From NCBI GenBank assembly GCA_037074705.1, contig CM073594.1:65282509-65346508 (forward strand): 64,000 bases of DNA, written 5' to 3'. Each line of letters starts with the position of its first letter. Within the stretch, counting starts at the first letter, position 1. Position numbers and translations under genes: made by a program. Source of the stretch: Zhengitettix transpicula. Lineage: Eukaryota > Arthropoda > Insecta > Orthoptera > Tetrigidae. The notes below the pieces were generated by a model, which saw only the letters and a program-made list of their open reading frames with translations, had not been told where the DNA came from and made no database searches. This document shows positions 35,924 through 47,026 of this stretch, in pieces.

Positions 35924-36855
35924 GGTCCCTTCTTGAGTTATTTCTCAATTGTGGCTCTTCTATTTCTGTTGTGTTTTGCGCAGTCGTAGAGGTCATACTC
36001 CATCGTCAGGGCAGCCTTGCATAAATCACATGTACGTAATTTGTTCTTTGTTCTTGTATAACTTCAGATTACTACCAAAATTACACAAAAATTTTCTCAT
36101 TATACTATGGAGTCGTGAAAAAATTATTTCATCTTCTAGAGACGCCAAATTGAAGATTTAATTAAAGAATGTATAATAGTAATAATGATTTTTATAATAT
36201 AATTTTTATTTTATATAGAAATTTATACTTATGAACGGCATCCGCATAATTCAATGAATTCGATAACCGAATAGAATTTTTTTTGAAAAATTTATAATTA
36301 CGAAAGAAATTCTATGAATCGAAAGTCAGTAGTTTTAAAATATCTATATATTTATCATTTTTTCTACCACATTTTAATGGAGTTTCATTTATTTGCAATG
36401 GTATTCTTTTAATAAATTTAATTTTACTCGATGTGTCATAAGAATTATGAATATTAAACGTCACTAATTTTGTCAAATTCAATAGACTGAGGCGCGGTAT
36501 TGGCTTGAAATTATATGTATGCTACATAAATATAATTGGAATACGAAAAGAATGTGTGACATAAAATCGATAATCTAATATTGTCATATATAGGCAAAGG
36601 TACAGAAAAGTTTTCTTATGAGATAAATAAATAGCGAAATAATGAGAGAAAAATAAAAGAACACTTATGAATTTATTAATTTATTTGGTCTGTTATTTAC
36701 CTATTTTTTTAGCTAATCAGTATTCTTTAAACACAAACGTTATATAATTTCGGAAAATGTATCTGGTAGAAATGAAACTGGATAAACTAGTTTTTTCATA
36801 GTATTTAATTTATCTACAGGGGCTAATTCAGTAATGCAAACATTATGTATGCGTT
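35924..36855. other. AT-rich non-coding DNA
   Basis: Nothing recognised; the short frame at 35949-36161 has no motif. Confidence 0.5.
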
Positions 36856-36861
36856 GTCGTA

Positions 36862-37690
36862 GTATAGATAGATAGATTTATTCACCATTAGCCCTCTAAT
36901 GAGGAAGTAGGATTCGTCATAAATGTACAGTAGATAAATTTTATATATTTATATATTTCTAATATGTAAGCGCTAGGTAGAGTCAGAATATGAAGTCTTT
37001 TGAACAGCGGCCTGCAGCTTTCTCTAGCATCTGAACCTGATATAATTCTAATGGCTCGTTGTTGCAGTTTGAAAACATCCACACTACGAGAACAATTGCC
37101 CCAGTTGGCAATACCGTAGCACATATGTGAATGAAAGGAGGCAAAATAGACTAGTGAAGCAGTTTTGGTGTCAACTTGTTGCGTCAATAGTCTCAATGAG
37201 TAACAAACAGAACTAAGTTTGCGCACGAGGCGATCAATGTGCAAGTTCCATTTTAATTTACTGTCGACCTGCAAACCGAGGAAAGTCGCATGATCTGAGA
37301 ACTTATCCGTTACGATGTTGCTAGTTTCTGTTGTAAAACGAACTAACTTAGTTTTCTGTACATTGAGTGTTAATTTATTGGCGGCGAACCAAGTATTTTG
37401 GTTTCTGGATGCTGTCTCAATCTTCGCATTGAGAGTATTTAAATCGATGTCCGTAATTAACAAATTAGTGTCATCTGCGTATAAGACAGATTTTAGAGGT
37501 TCCATATATTCTGGAAGATCATTAATATACAAAAGACAAAGCAGTGGGCCTAATATTGAGCCCCGAGGCACGCCACAAGCAATGCCTTCCCATTCTGACA
37601 TACGTTACCATGGATTGATTAAAACGCATATAGAAAGTAAGCGTAGTTATGTCCTCCCGAGAAATAAAAACTCCAAACCTTTTAATTGAA
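36862..37690 (-). mobile_element. Non-LTR retrotransposon (LINE), 5'-truncated 3' end
   Basis: On the minus strand the C-terminal part of a reverse transcriptase is followed by a very short 3' UTR and the tail GAATAAATCTATCTATCTATA (plus strand 36866-36886). A short tandem-repeat tail instead of poly(A) is typical of Jockey/CR1-like LINEs. Coding similarity fades upstream of about 37690, so the rest of ORF2 and all of ORF1 are missing, as after incomplete reverse transcription. Confidence 0.85.
36888..37690 (-). pseudogene. Reverse transcriptase (Jockey/CR1-like), C-terminal fragment
   Basis: An open frame of 237 codons (ATG at 37601 to stop at 36888) carries the RT core: GVPRGSILGPLL (residues 10-21; the usual GVPQGS has Q to R), LYINDLP, and the catalytic YADDT (41-45). 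Then come NTWFAANKLTLNVQKTK (thumb side) and FLGLQVDSKLKWNLHI, and a C-terminal region LQQRAIRIISG...CRPLFKRLHILTLPSAYILE, which follows the RT in CR1/Jockey-type LINEs. Just upstream, frames readable as LGRT and INPW suggest the preceding RT segment, interrupted by stops. The endonuclease and RT N-terminus are absent. The long open stretch suggests a comparatively young insertion. Confidence 0.88.
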
Positions 37691-38894
37691 TGAAATTGTG
37701 CGTTAAAATGCTTTAAATTATGAATCCTTCAAAATTCGAAAATTGTCACCTGTACGAATATTACTTGATTTTGTTTGTGTATGAAACCGGAGTTTCTCGA
37801 AACGATCTTAACTTTGTTTAAACAAAAAATGCGATTCAGTCTCCGGTGCGCTGGGTACGTCAATATTCCGCCCTAAAATTCATTTTCCCCGTCTCCATTT
37901 TGTTTCGAAGGCCTCGCTATATTTCTGACTGTTTTCTTTTAATATTTGACCGCACGAAAGAGAATATCAAACAAGAAAGATCAATGACGTAAGTTTGTCT
38001 AGGAGCAGAATATCGAACTTCGAAATATTTCACGACGCTGTATTTCAGCATAATATTTGTTTTTGCCTTGTGAAAGGTGGAGGCTGTCTCTACATCGAGA
38101 TGAATATGGACTATTCCACCAGTTCACGGGAAGTGAGCCACTGGAAAGAGATATATGGCGTATATTGTTAAGTCGGAGTTTCTAGAATTGTGGTAACCTT
38201 TTAAAGCAAATATTTGACTTGTTTCCTTTAATACGCTGCTTAACATTGTTCTAATATGAACTCTTATGGATTTAATATTGATTACTTTCTATAAAAATAT
38301 TAATACTGTTACCTACAGAAAATTGGACAGAATAATGTTTTCAATTTTATACATGGCTTTGGATTATTTAAGATATTCTCATAGTTAGTTACCATTTCTG
38401 AGAAAAACTGTTCAATCGTTTTCCTGAAAAAAGCAAGAAAATCAAAATCAAATAAAAGAAATAGAACCAAGGTTTTGAAACGTCAGTTTATGAAGACAAA
38501 TTTTTTTTATACATATATGAGTATATATTGTGGTAGACTTCAGTGCTTATAATTGTATAAATTTCTAAATTGCTAAATTATTCAATTTGCTGTTTAATAT
38601 TGAGGGCATATCATTGTAAATAGCAGTCGTTGTGGCTCAGGAATGTGGAGATTGGAATGTCCCCAGTCTCTATTTTTGGCGGCAGTAATAGTACCGGTGT
38701 TTGTGGTGTTGAAAAGCTGTACGGACAGTCTGCATGTAGGAGTCAAAAGAAGGAGGTCGCTTCGGCAACGAGTCTCTGATAGCTTCAGTCAACGTGTAAA
38801 AAATAGGTTATAGATGGTGCTGTACTACTGACTGCATGCAGTTGGTTGTAGAGCCTCAGCTTGTAGACGTAGGGTGAAACGGTTGGAGTCGGGT
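37691..38894. other. Unassigned DNA
   Basis: AT-rich to 38600. Bases 38620-38900 are of more balanced composition and were the target of the next Ret-A insertion. No gene recognised. Confidence 0.4.
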
Positions 38895-38906
38895 CCGGTA
38901 GTCAGT

Positions 38907-39517
38907 CAGGACAGGTGGAAGCGGCTACCTTTGGGGATGCCTTTTCCGATCTCCGTTTTTGAACTAAGGTTCCCACAAACCGAGGCACTTAAGTCTGTTT
39001 TGAGAGGTGCATGTTCCGGGGTCGCAGACCTTGGGCATACGGTAAGAGTTGTCCGCTGTTCCCATTGCAACAGTCGTTCAGCTGCCTCCTAAACTGGCCA
39101 AGGCATGGCGAGGGGTAAGCTGCGACCTCACAGCAAACCCCTCTCCCGCTATCGGAGAAACCTTGGGCATACGGTAAGAATTGTCCACTATTACTATTGG
39201 AATAGTCGGCCAGCTGCCTCCTAAACTGGTCAAGGCACGGAGAAGGGAATACTGCAAACCCCTCTCCCGCTGTCGGAAGGGCGTGGGACAAGTACCAAAT
39301 GCCCGACCTACCTGATTCAGGTTTTTCTAGGGTTTTCCCTGCATCATTTTCAGACACATTGCAGGGTAGGATCCTTAAACCATAGCCCGGGGGTCCTAGT
39401 TAACCCTTGGCTACCTTCCTCTACCCTTCCGAATCCCCTCTTTCAAATCCCTTCCTATGCTATTAAAGGGGAGTTGCCACCATGTCGATTACCATGTAGC
39501 CTATTACCCTAAAAAAA
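38907..39517 (+). mobile_element. Ret-A copy with 12-bp target-site duplication and internal duplication
   Basis: Flanked by an exact CCGGTAGTCAGT at 38895-38906 and 39518-39529, the second directly after the A7 tail. The 5' hairpin of the longest copies is missing: similarity starts near GGCTACCTTTGGGG. A segment of about 132 bp is present twice, CCTTGGGCATACGGTAAGA beginning at 39029 and again at 39161, each followed by CAGCTGCCTCCTAAACTGG. The opposite-strand frame through this copy (38989-39357) is a by-product of the duplication. Confidence 0.85.
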
Positions 39518-39529
39518 CCGGTAGTCAGT

Positions 39530-39845
39530 TTGACCGGAAATATGGCAAAGTAAAAGTAAAAAATATAGTTGTGAAAAGTTTGAATAGTCTCATAAATAAA
39601 TAAAAGCCGTGGCAAATTTTTATATAAAATTGTAAAACAATAAAATATGGTTGTAATAAATTTACATAAATTATATTAACTAATTAGAATCTATTTTTTG
39701 CCTAATACTATCAATAAATTAAATTTAAATTAACTTTCAATTCATATATATATATATATATATATATTAAATCAGCGAAAAAAATTTAAAAGACAGTTTT
39801 TTGTGTGAAAATCGTACAATGATTAACTTTTATTCCTATAACTAA
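39530..39845. other. AT-rich DNA with AT microsatellite
   Basis: (AT)n at about 39745-39767; otherwise nothing recognised. Confidence 0.5.
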
Positions 39846-41261
39846 CTAAGTGACTGGCGTTGCCCGGGTATTTATTTAAATTAACTCGGAGTAGGTATTG
39901 ATTCGAAAATAACCTCTTGGTAAACATTAAATTGTTTACTTGAGCATAAATAGCGCCAGTGTTTGGAACATTTACCCATTTACATTCCCATCCCCGACCT
40001 AACCACTCGGAATCTAACTTCAAATAAAACAGAATGATGACTGACGGTATTCGATGAATATTCCTACTACACAAAATAAGTGTGTCTAAAAAATCAGGAC
40101 GAATAAAAAAATTAAAAAATACTGGCTATTTTTATAAAGTATAAAAAGACTCTTTCTAAAGAAGTGAAGAAACACAACCTTTAACTAAACAGAGACGAAA
40201 ATATAGCTCGCACTGTAAGAAAATAAAAAAATAGCCCATAACTTCAAAGGGTCAAAACAAGTCTGAGTAACATTTTCTCTATCACGCCCACCTCCATGTG
40301 GAGGAATATAAAATATTAATCACCATGGATAAAGTGAGAATTAAACTCAGCGACTTCCGTAACCCCGGAATCGATACTAATAACGGTCTTTATTACATTA
40401 CTTTGTACCTAAAACCCATCAACCACCAATATGGGTACTTCCCTCCCATGGCTTTTGGATTTGAAATTAGACACTTAAAAATTCTATAATGATACTATCA
40501 AATCAAGCGACACGGACATCTTTTTATGAGACGCTAATAAAGGCCGTCTAGGAATGTTTTAAAATTACAATTCTTTCCCTAGAGGCGGCAGGTGCGTCTT
40601 AAACCCTCAGTGTTTGTTGATGGATCGTAAGTAACATGTGTGTTAACTTTGGTAGAAATTGGTCTACGCATTTAATATTATAAACGGAAATTTGTATCAC
40701 CCCGTTCCACCCCGACAACTAGGGGATGAACTACATCTTAACCAGTATAGTAAATGTCAGAATTAAACTCGGTGAAACCCATATCCATAATTCAATAGCA
40801 CTCTCCGTTGCTTACTAATTACTATAATGTAACGGCCTATTAACCACATCCTCACACACCTGATGTACAACTAAACTGACGTCGTGAATGGCATAATTAA
40901 ACTCATAGACATCAATAACCCTTGATTTGACACCTAACTCGGTTGTTTCTTGTTTTTTTATGTATCTCCTCTCCACTACCTCCCTTATTGGTGCTTTAAG
41001 CGGTTGAAATAATACTCTGGATAGAAAGTATTAATCATATATACTTCGAAAAGTAATTAATTGACGCAAATATCAGCCGTTTTTGCATGATTTAACATTT
41101 CAACCCCGTTCACACCTTGGGTGTTTCCTAGCGCTTCGAAAACCCGACAGAAACCTTCACGGTGGTATGCACAACAACTCACCAATGTTTCATCGTAATG
41201 GAATGAATGTTTTAGGAGCGCATAGGGGACACACAGACATTTATTTTTATATAGAGAGAGA
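39846..41261 (-). mobile_element. Non-autonomous Helitron, type 1
   Basis: Minus-strand start TCTCTCTCTATATAAAAATA after an A (T at 41261), followed by TGTCTGTGTGTCCCCTATGCGCTCC as in the other type-1 copies. The minus-strand end is ACCCGGGCAACGCC, then AGTCACTTAG followed by T, where CTAG has become TTAG. The interior matches the type-1 copies at 26780 and 58619 in order. The frames at 39823, 40298 and 41083 are read from this element and are not genes. Confidence 0.75.
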
Positions 41262-42923
41262 TGTTTCGATTGAGAGGTGTAATTATTCCGGTAGAAAAAA
41301 ATGGATAAATTTAAGAAATGGTAATAATGTAGGCAACTGTAAAAAGTGAACGATTCTTCACAGCGACTGACAATCGTGAAACTTCTGTGTAGATTGAGTA
41401 TGACTCACTAAGTCCAAACATAACAAATATAATGAACGATTTTTTGAGACTGTTCTATTGTTGTTTAAGAGTATTTATTTTAAAATTTTATGATGACAAG
41501 GTCAAGATAAACTCTTCCTTTAAAATGAAAATTTCTTCCAACATCATGGAACAGTAAACAATATCAATAATTTGGAATATATTGTGAGTTCACTTCTACA
41601 AAAATATATATATTTGAAATCTGAAAATGTTCCTTATTCAGTCACAAGATTAAGAATGTATTATAACTTTAATATGTTTCAGCTTTCCATAACAATTAAT
41701 GTAATCTGATCAAAAATAACTTTATAATTTTTTTTAAAAAAAAGCTTCTGTTCACATCAAAATTCATCTATAAATAGACAAATAACGTTGCTTAATGTAG
41801 ACACACAGTTGTGAACTCAAGTATGTAAATGAACGGGCTTCGATGTCTGTTTCCGAACGATGGCATTGCTAATTCGAGTGCTACATATGAATGCAACGCT
41901 AATTACAACACAAGTGTTCAGTTTGCACACATATTGTATCGCGTTAATTGTTCTCTGCTTGTTTACTGTTTCCATTGGAATTGCCGAGTGCAATTGTAAA
42001 TGTTCATTTATAATTACAACTAAATTTGTTCTGTCGCAATTAAGTGTTGGACACACAGAAAAGTTCAGTCGGTTTGAGGTTTGAGGTTGTGACTTTGAAT
42101 TCCGACGAGCTACCAACATTTGAAAAAAATAGGAAATAAAGTGATAACGTGTCTGTAAATTAATTATGGGAAAAGATTAACCGTTGGCCTTATCTTGCAA
42201 GAGTATAGAGCTGAGGATTATTTTCCTTTAGAAAACAATCGTATATTTATTCAAATTCATTTTATGTTGTTCTAGATATTGTATTCACGGCATAATAAAT
42301 TTTTTAATGTCAAAAATTTGTTAGGACTGTCACTTTGAATGCCTATTTCACTCTTCGCTCCATTCTTCTATTCCCATATAGTCATTTTTATACGTCTTCC
42401 ACTTTGAGCTTAATTCTTATATTGTTCAATATTTCCCTCATCTCCTCTCTTTTTAAGGAATGTGGTTATACATTACTAAGCACATTAAAATAATTAATAA
42501 ATTTTCTTATAATTTTACTTGCTGAAGAAATGCGCTTCTAATATGTCGTATTTTCTTAAACGAATGTTGTTTGTGGTGTCCGCTACTCGCGAGTATCAAC
42601 GAGGATGGTTGCTGGGTTCAAGTGCAACCTCGCAGCCGCAGGGCGCTCCAGTGACGTCATTACGCAGACAGTAATTAGAGGAACTTAGGGACGCGGAGAC
42701 TTCAAATCCACTGGCTTACCCCGACGTAAACAGCATCCTTGCCCCGCCGCATCTGGCAGGCTGCAATATTCCTAAATTGGTTAAACCTGTCTTTAGAATG
42801 ATTAACAAATAGGTTGAAAACGTCACATATTCCAAAGAACATACGAGCCTAAGTATTTACATTAACTTATTTTTATTACATTTTACCAGTACCAGTACGT
42901 TATTAACGAATTATTTGAAGGTA
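41262..42923. other. AT-rich DNA and a CpG-richer block
   Basis: AT-rich to 42540; overlapping frames on both strands at 41817-42119 have no recognised motif. Bases 42560-42780 are GC- and CpG-richer, with ACTCGCGAGT and a palindromic TGACGTCA at 42652-42659, the CREB/ATF-type site. It may be a regulatory element or promoter; no exon is evident. Confidence 0.35.
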
Positions 42924-44165
42924 CCACTGTGATCAAAAAGTAAGGTATGTATTAGGAAGGCAGGTAATTTTTTTTCCTAGGTTGGTAGGACTGACTATAA
43001 TATTTTCCAAGCGTCTGTTTGTTAAAAGGTTTAATTGTCTCCGACTTACTCGTGCTTTTGTAAACATCCAAGAGTAAATTTTCCGATTTTTGCAATGGGT
43101 GATTTTGTTGAGCAAAGCTTGAATCAAATTTTGTTTGCGGTACGTATATTCTTGTGCGGACATGTTGAAAACGTTGCGGAAGGCCTTTGGTGATCAAACT
43201 ATAGCACAAAAAAAAACGTTTATAAGTGGTACAACGAGTTCAAAGAGGGCCGAGAACGCGTTGAAGACGAACCGCGCTCTGGACGAACATCAACGTCTAC
43301 CGACGAGGGCCACGTCCAAAAAATCAAAGATTCGGTGCTTGAAAATCGTCGATGGACAATTAGAGATCTCGCTGATAGTGTTGGAACATTATTTGGCTCA
43401 GACCGACCAATTTTGTAGAATGTTTTGTGTACCTAACGTGTCAAGTCTCGATTGGTGCCAAAATCGCTCAATTTTTTGTAAAAAAAAGCGTCGCGTTGAT
43501 GTGTGAGAAACTTTGCTGTCTGACTATCAGGACCACTTGAAATGCATCATTACTGGAGATGAGACTTGGATTTACGCATACGACCCTGAAACCACCGACC
43601 AATCCAGCGAATATCGTGCAAAAGGTGAAGCAAGACCGAAAAGACCATGGCAAAGTCAAGGTGATGTTGACAGTTTTCTTTGATTATCGTGGTGTGGTGC
43701 ACTATGAATTCCTTCCGCCGGGCAAAACTGTCAACAAAGATTATTATTTGAGCGTTATGCGTCGTTTGCGTGAAGCTATTCGTCTGAAACGGCCGGAATT
43801 ATGGGCGAACAACTCTTCATCACGATAACGCCCCATGTCATATTTAATTGCCAGAAACTCGATTAATATCGTTCCTCAACCACCGTATTCGCCTTATTTG
43901 GCTCCGTGCGACTTCTGGCTATTCAGCAAACTCAAAAGGCCAATTGCTGGGACGTCGTTTTGACACGATTGAGGAAATAAAAACCGAATCGAAGATGGTG
44001 TTGAAGGCTATACCGGAAAAAGACTATTCCAGTTTCGAGGACTGGAAAAGCGTTGGAAAAATTACGTTTTATCGTTCGGGGATTACTTTGAAGGGGATGA
44101 AATTGATTTCGAAGAATGTATAAAGAATTTATAAATAAATTCACCTTACTTTTTTTTCTCAGTGG
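42924..44165 (+). mobile_element. mariner element with small internal deletions
   Basis: Left repeat CCACTGTGATCAAAAAGTAA begins at 42924 after TA. The right end CACCTTACTTTTTTTTCTCAG-TGG closes at 44165 before TA (44166-44167). 1242 bp, about 55 bp shorter than the copy at 34625. Sequence is close to that of the other two mariners, so the family was active here in one period. Confidence 0.95.
43095..44138 (+). pseudogene. mariner DD34D transposase, multiply broken
   Basis: Begins MGDFVEQSLNQI (ATG 43095). Readable pieces include YKWYNEF, LNFLEKK-type sequence near 43470, CIITGDETWIYAYDPET (first Asp), KVMLTVFFDYRGVVHYEF and YYLSVMRRLREAIRLKRPELW. An expanded A run (about 43207-43214) shifts the frame early. 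Compared with the 34.6-kb copy, 8 bp are missing just before HHDNAP and about 20 bp after it. PDLAP has become PYLAP, though the catalytic Asp of APCD is kept. The normal stop is mutated, so the end would read through to a TAA around 44136. It is non-functional. Confidence 0.9.
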
Positions 44166-44305
44166 TAAATACCGTAAATTGCTATTTTCGTAAATGACTA
44201 AATGAAATAATTTTTTGTCCGGTGACAATCAAAGGAAAAAGCGCATGCAACATCTTCATTATTAAGATACACGGAATTAATGATGAAAATATAAAACATA
44301 TTATT

Positions 44306-44388
44306 GGATTAGGAAAGAAAAATCTGGTCCTGGAATCGATCCCAGTACTTCACTTGTTACACCGATTAAGATTTTTCTATCCTAATCC
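44306..44388. repeat. 83-nt hairpin with tRNA-like loop
   Basis: Left arm GGATTAGGAAAGAAAAATCT (44306-44325), right arm AGATTTTTCTATCCTAATCC (44369-44388). The arms pair with one mismatch over 20 bp. Read on the minus strand, the 43-nt loop contains TTAATCGGTGTAAC and GGGATCGATTCCAGG, resembling the A- and B-box parts of a tRNA. It could be a tRNA-derived fold-back element or a structured RNA. Confidence 0.6.
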
Positions 44389-45781
44389 GTTGTAATGAAC
44401 AATTAGTGAAAACGCGCTAATTTGGGACGTAAAGCGGTGTTTGTCTAGATGGCGTACTCGGTTGGTGGTCTCGGACCGTGTCGGTGACAAAGGACCCTCT
44501 TGACGGCAAAAGACCTTCAGCAGGCTGACAACTCCGAGGGACACCAAAATTAATAGGCCTGCATGATTGAGCTCAGGAAGAATCCCTAGTCAGCGGACGG
44601 ACATGTAAAATTAAAAACATATGTCGGAGAAATTTGGAGATTTTGGGAGAGCAAAATGGGTCTGAGAGGAGCCATCCACGAACGTGAGTGGTCGGTGACC
44701 AGACTCAGAAAAATCCACTGAATTCTCAGGAAATTGTGGGTGGGCTCAGGATTCATACAGACACTTCCACCTCAACCAGTCAGAACCAGCTGTAAACACA
44801 ACGACACGGTATCGTTTAAATTTTTTAAACCCAAGTATCGTAAAGCCAGGTTCCACCATATATAATTTTAATCAGTAAATTCAATTTATACCTACTAATA
44901 ATTTCCATTTTGCCATTTTGAGGTTTATCCCATTACTGAGAGAGAACGAGGGAGAGAATAATTTTTTTATTAAATCAATTTTAATGAGGTTTATTTTTAT
45001 TATTACATTAATATATTAAATAAATTAAATCTTTTTAATTTTAAAAACCTCACTAAACATAAAACCCTGTTGTTATTAGAGCTTCAGTTTTGATGGAAAC
45101 ATTTTTTTGCAGTTGCAGGAGCGATTGTTCCACTTTCCCATAACCAGTTATCCCCAGGACGTTAGAGAAGGACCAGTTACTTTACAATAAAATCACATGT
45201 TATTTAGAACCAAATCAAACATAAAAATTTGATTAAAGTGTAAATGCAGCTCCATCTTTACAGTCTTCCGACGTTATCTTCCAAAAGCAATTATGTATTC
45301 TGTCATTATCAGCTTCTAAGTTCATTATAATTACCATAGTACGAGTTCTGTGTCTGTCGTCCATGTTCGAGTCTCTAATTACGAATGCATACAGTGATGC
45401 AATAAGGAATCTAATTAATACAACAAGAGTAGAATTAATCTACGTTATGTCCAGTACAGTGATTGTGTTGTAGACGTCGAGGGGTGGTTAGTTACCAGAT
45501 TCCTTTACAAAGGAGCCGACGATAATGAGCAGGTCAGGTAAGGCGCTAACACGTGGATCAATACGCAACAGCCACATGCAATATATGTTGCTAATAAAAA
45601 GACCCCATCCTGTTTACATTTCAACGTAGATAGTCTTACATTTAATAATTAAATTCAAATAGATTTTACTGTCCTTCACAGAAGTTATATTATAACATTT
45701 TCGTGAGTTGCGCTGAAATAGTTTTCAAATAATTCGTTGTGCAGTAAAGTTAGTATTCTTGTTCTCTTAATTGACCCATAA
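44389..45781. other. Unassigned DNA
   Basis: Bases 44400-44800 are GC-richer (for example GTACTCGGTTGGTGGTCTCGG) with no coding frame. The rest is AT-rich. Nothing recognised. Confidence 0.4.
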
Positions 45782-46620
45782 TCTATTAAATAAATTTGCA
45801 TGTAAGTTTGTATGTTTGCAACCCGTTAACCAGTCGATTTTTGCGTCGAATGAATATTTATTAGGATCAATGAGATTCATAAAATTTCTGTACATGTCCT
45901 CTGTGTATAATTTCAACCCCTTTGTGGCTTGGGAAAAATACCCTTAAGGGTGGGGGTTGAGTGGAATTAAATAAAAATAACGCAAAAACAATCCATATTG
46001 CAGTCGAATCCGGGGTTATCGTTGTCACTGAGCTTAATTCTGACAGTCAACTTGCTTTTAAACTCCCCCAATCGGGGTTCGTTGAGGTTTGAATGTTTCA
46101 AACGACAAACAGTTGAAATTTGCGGCGAATAAATATTTTTCTGGATTATCGAAATTTATAAAAATTTCTCTACATGATGTCTGTGTATAATTCCAAACAC
46201 TTTCGGGTTTTTGGAGGGGAACACCCTTAAGGGTGGTGGTGATTTTTCATTACTTAAAAATAACTAAAAAAATAGAGATTGGTGCCGAACCTGGGTTATG
46301 ATTGTCACTGAGTTTAATTATGACATTCAACTTGCCGTTTATCTCCCAAAAGCAGGGGGTGGAGATTTGGAAACATGAAAACTCGGCCGATATTTGCGTT
46401 GAATAAATATTTTTCAATTATTTAGAAAGTTTGTCTGCCGATGATGTTTGTATATAATTTCAACCCCTTTGGCATGGTAGGGGAGCATCCACAGGGGTGG
46501 GGATTAAGGGGCGTTACAAGAAAATAACGCTAAAACAACCGAGATTAGGGTCAAATCCGTGATTATGGATGTCACTGAGTTTAATTATGGCAACCCGGGC
46601 AACGCCGTGCACCCAACTAT
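45782..46620 (+). mobile_element. Non-autonomous Helitron, type 2
   Basis: Plus-strand start TCTATTAAATAAATTTGC after A. The end is AACCCGGGCAACGCCGTGC, then ACCCAACTAT, where CTAG has decayed. Three modules of about 270 bp repeat (starting near 45830, 46110 and 46385), each with GAATAAATATTT, TAATTTCAACCCCTTT, an AAGGGTGG-type run, AAAATAACG, a TC(C)GG/GTTATGG box and GTCACTGAGTTTAATT. No coding sequence. Confidence 0.75.
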
Positions 46621-46984
46621 AAGTAATAAAGCATGGTAATATCTGTGGAAAAATAATATATATTTTCGCAGCTGGCTAATGAACTTATTACTGAAAGTAT
46701 ACGTTGTGTGCCATTAATTAATCCCTTTGCAAGCTCTTTAACAAGAAACACGTGAGACGGAAAGTAGTTTCCAGTGTAAATAGAATGTTTGCCAACTGCC
46801 GCTAGACTATCTAAAATATTATTTCTCTGGCAAACACTCACGAGGCGTACATTGTTCTTCAGCTGTAAATTAAGCTTAGAAATAACTTATAAAAGGATTA
46901 ATTAAAACATTGGTGCATAACTGTTTAATCGCTAGAAAAGTTCAGTCTGTTAGAAAATTAAAGGGATAGTTGGCATATTTAATT

Positions 46985-47026
<42 letters not shown>

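Noticed and set aside
41817..42119. Overlapping frames on both strands (100 and 74 codons)
   Set aside because: Complementary frames over the same bases, no motif, and neither shows splice or initiation context.
15461..44165. CRISPR-like array because repeated units occur at intervals
   Set aside because: The spaced repeats are mariners, Helitrons and Ret-A of 0.3-1.4 kb in a eukaryotic background, not short regular repeats with spacers.
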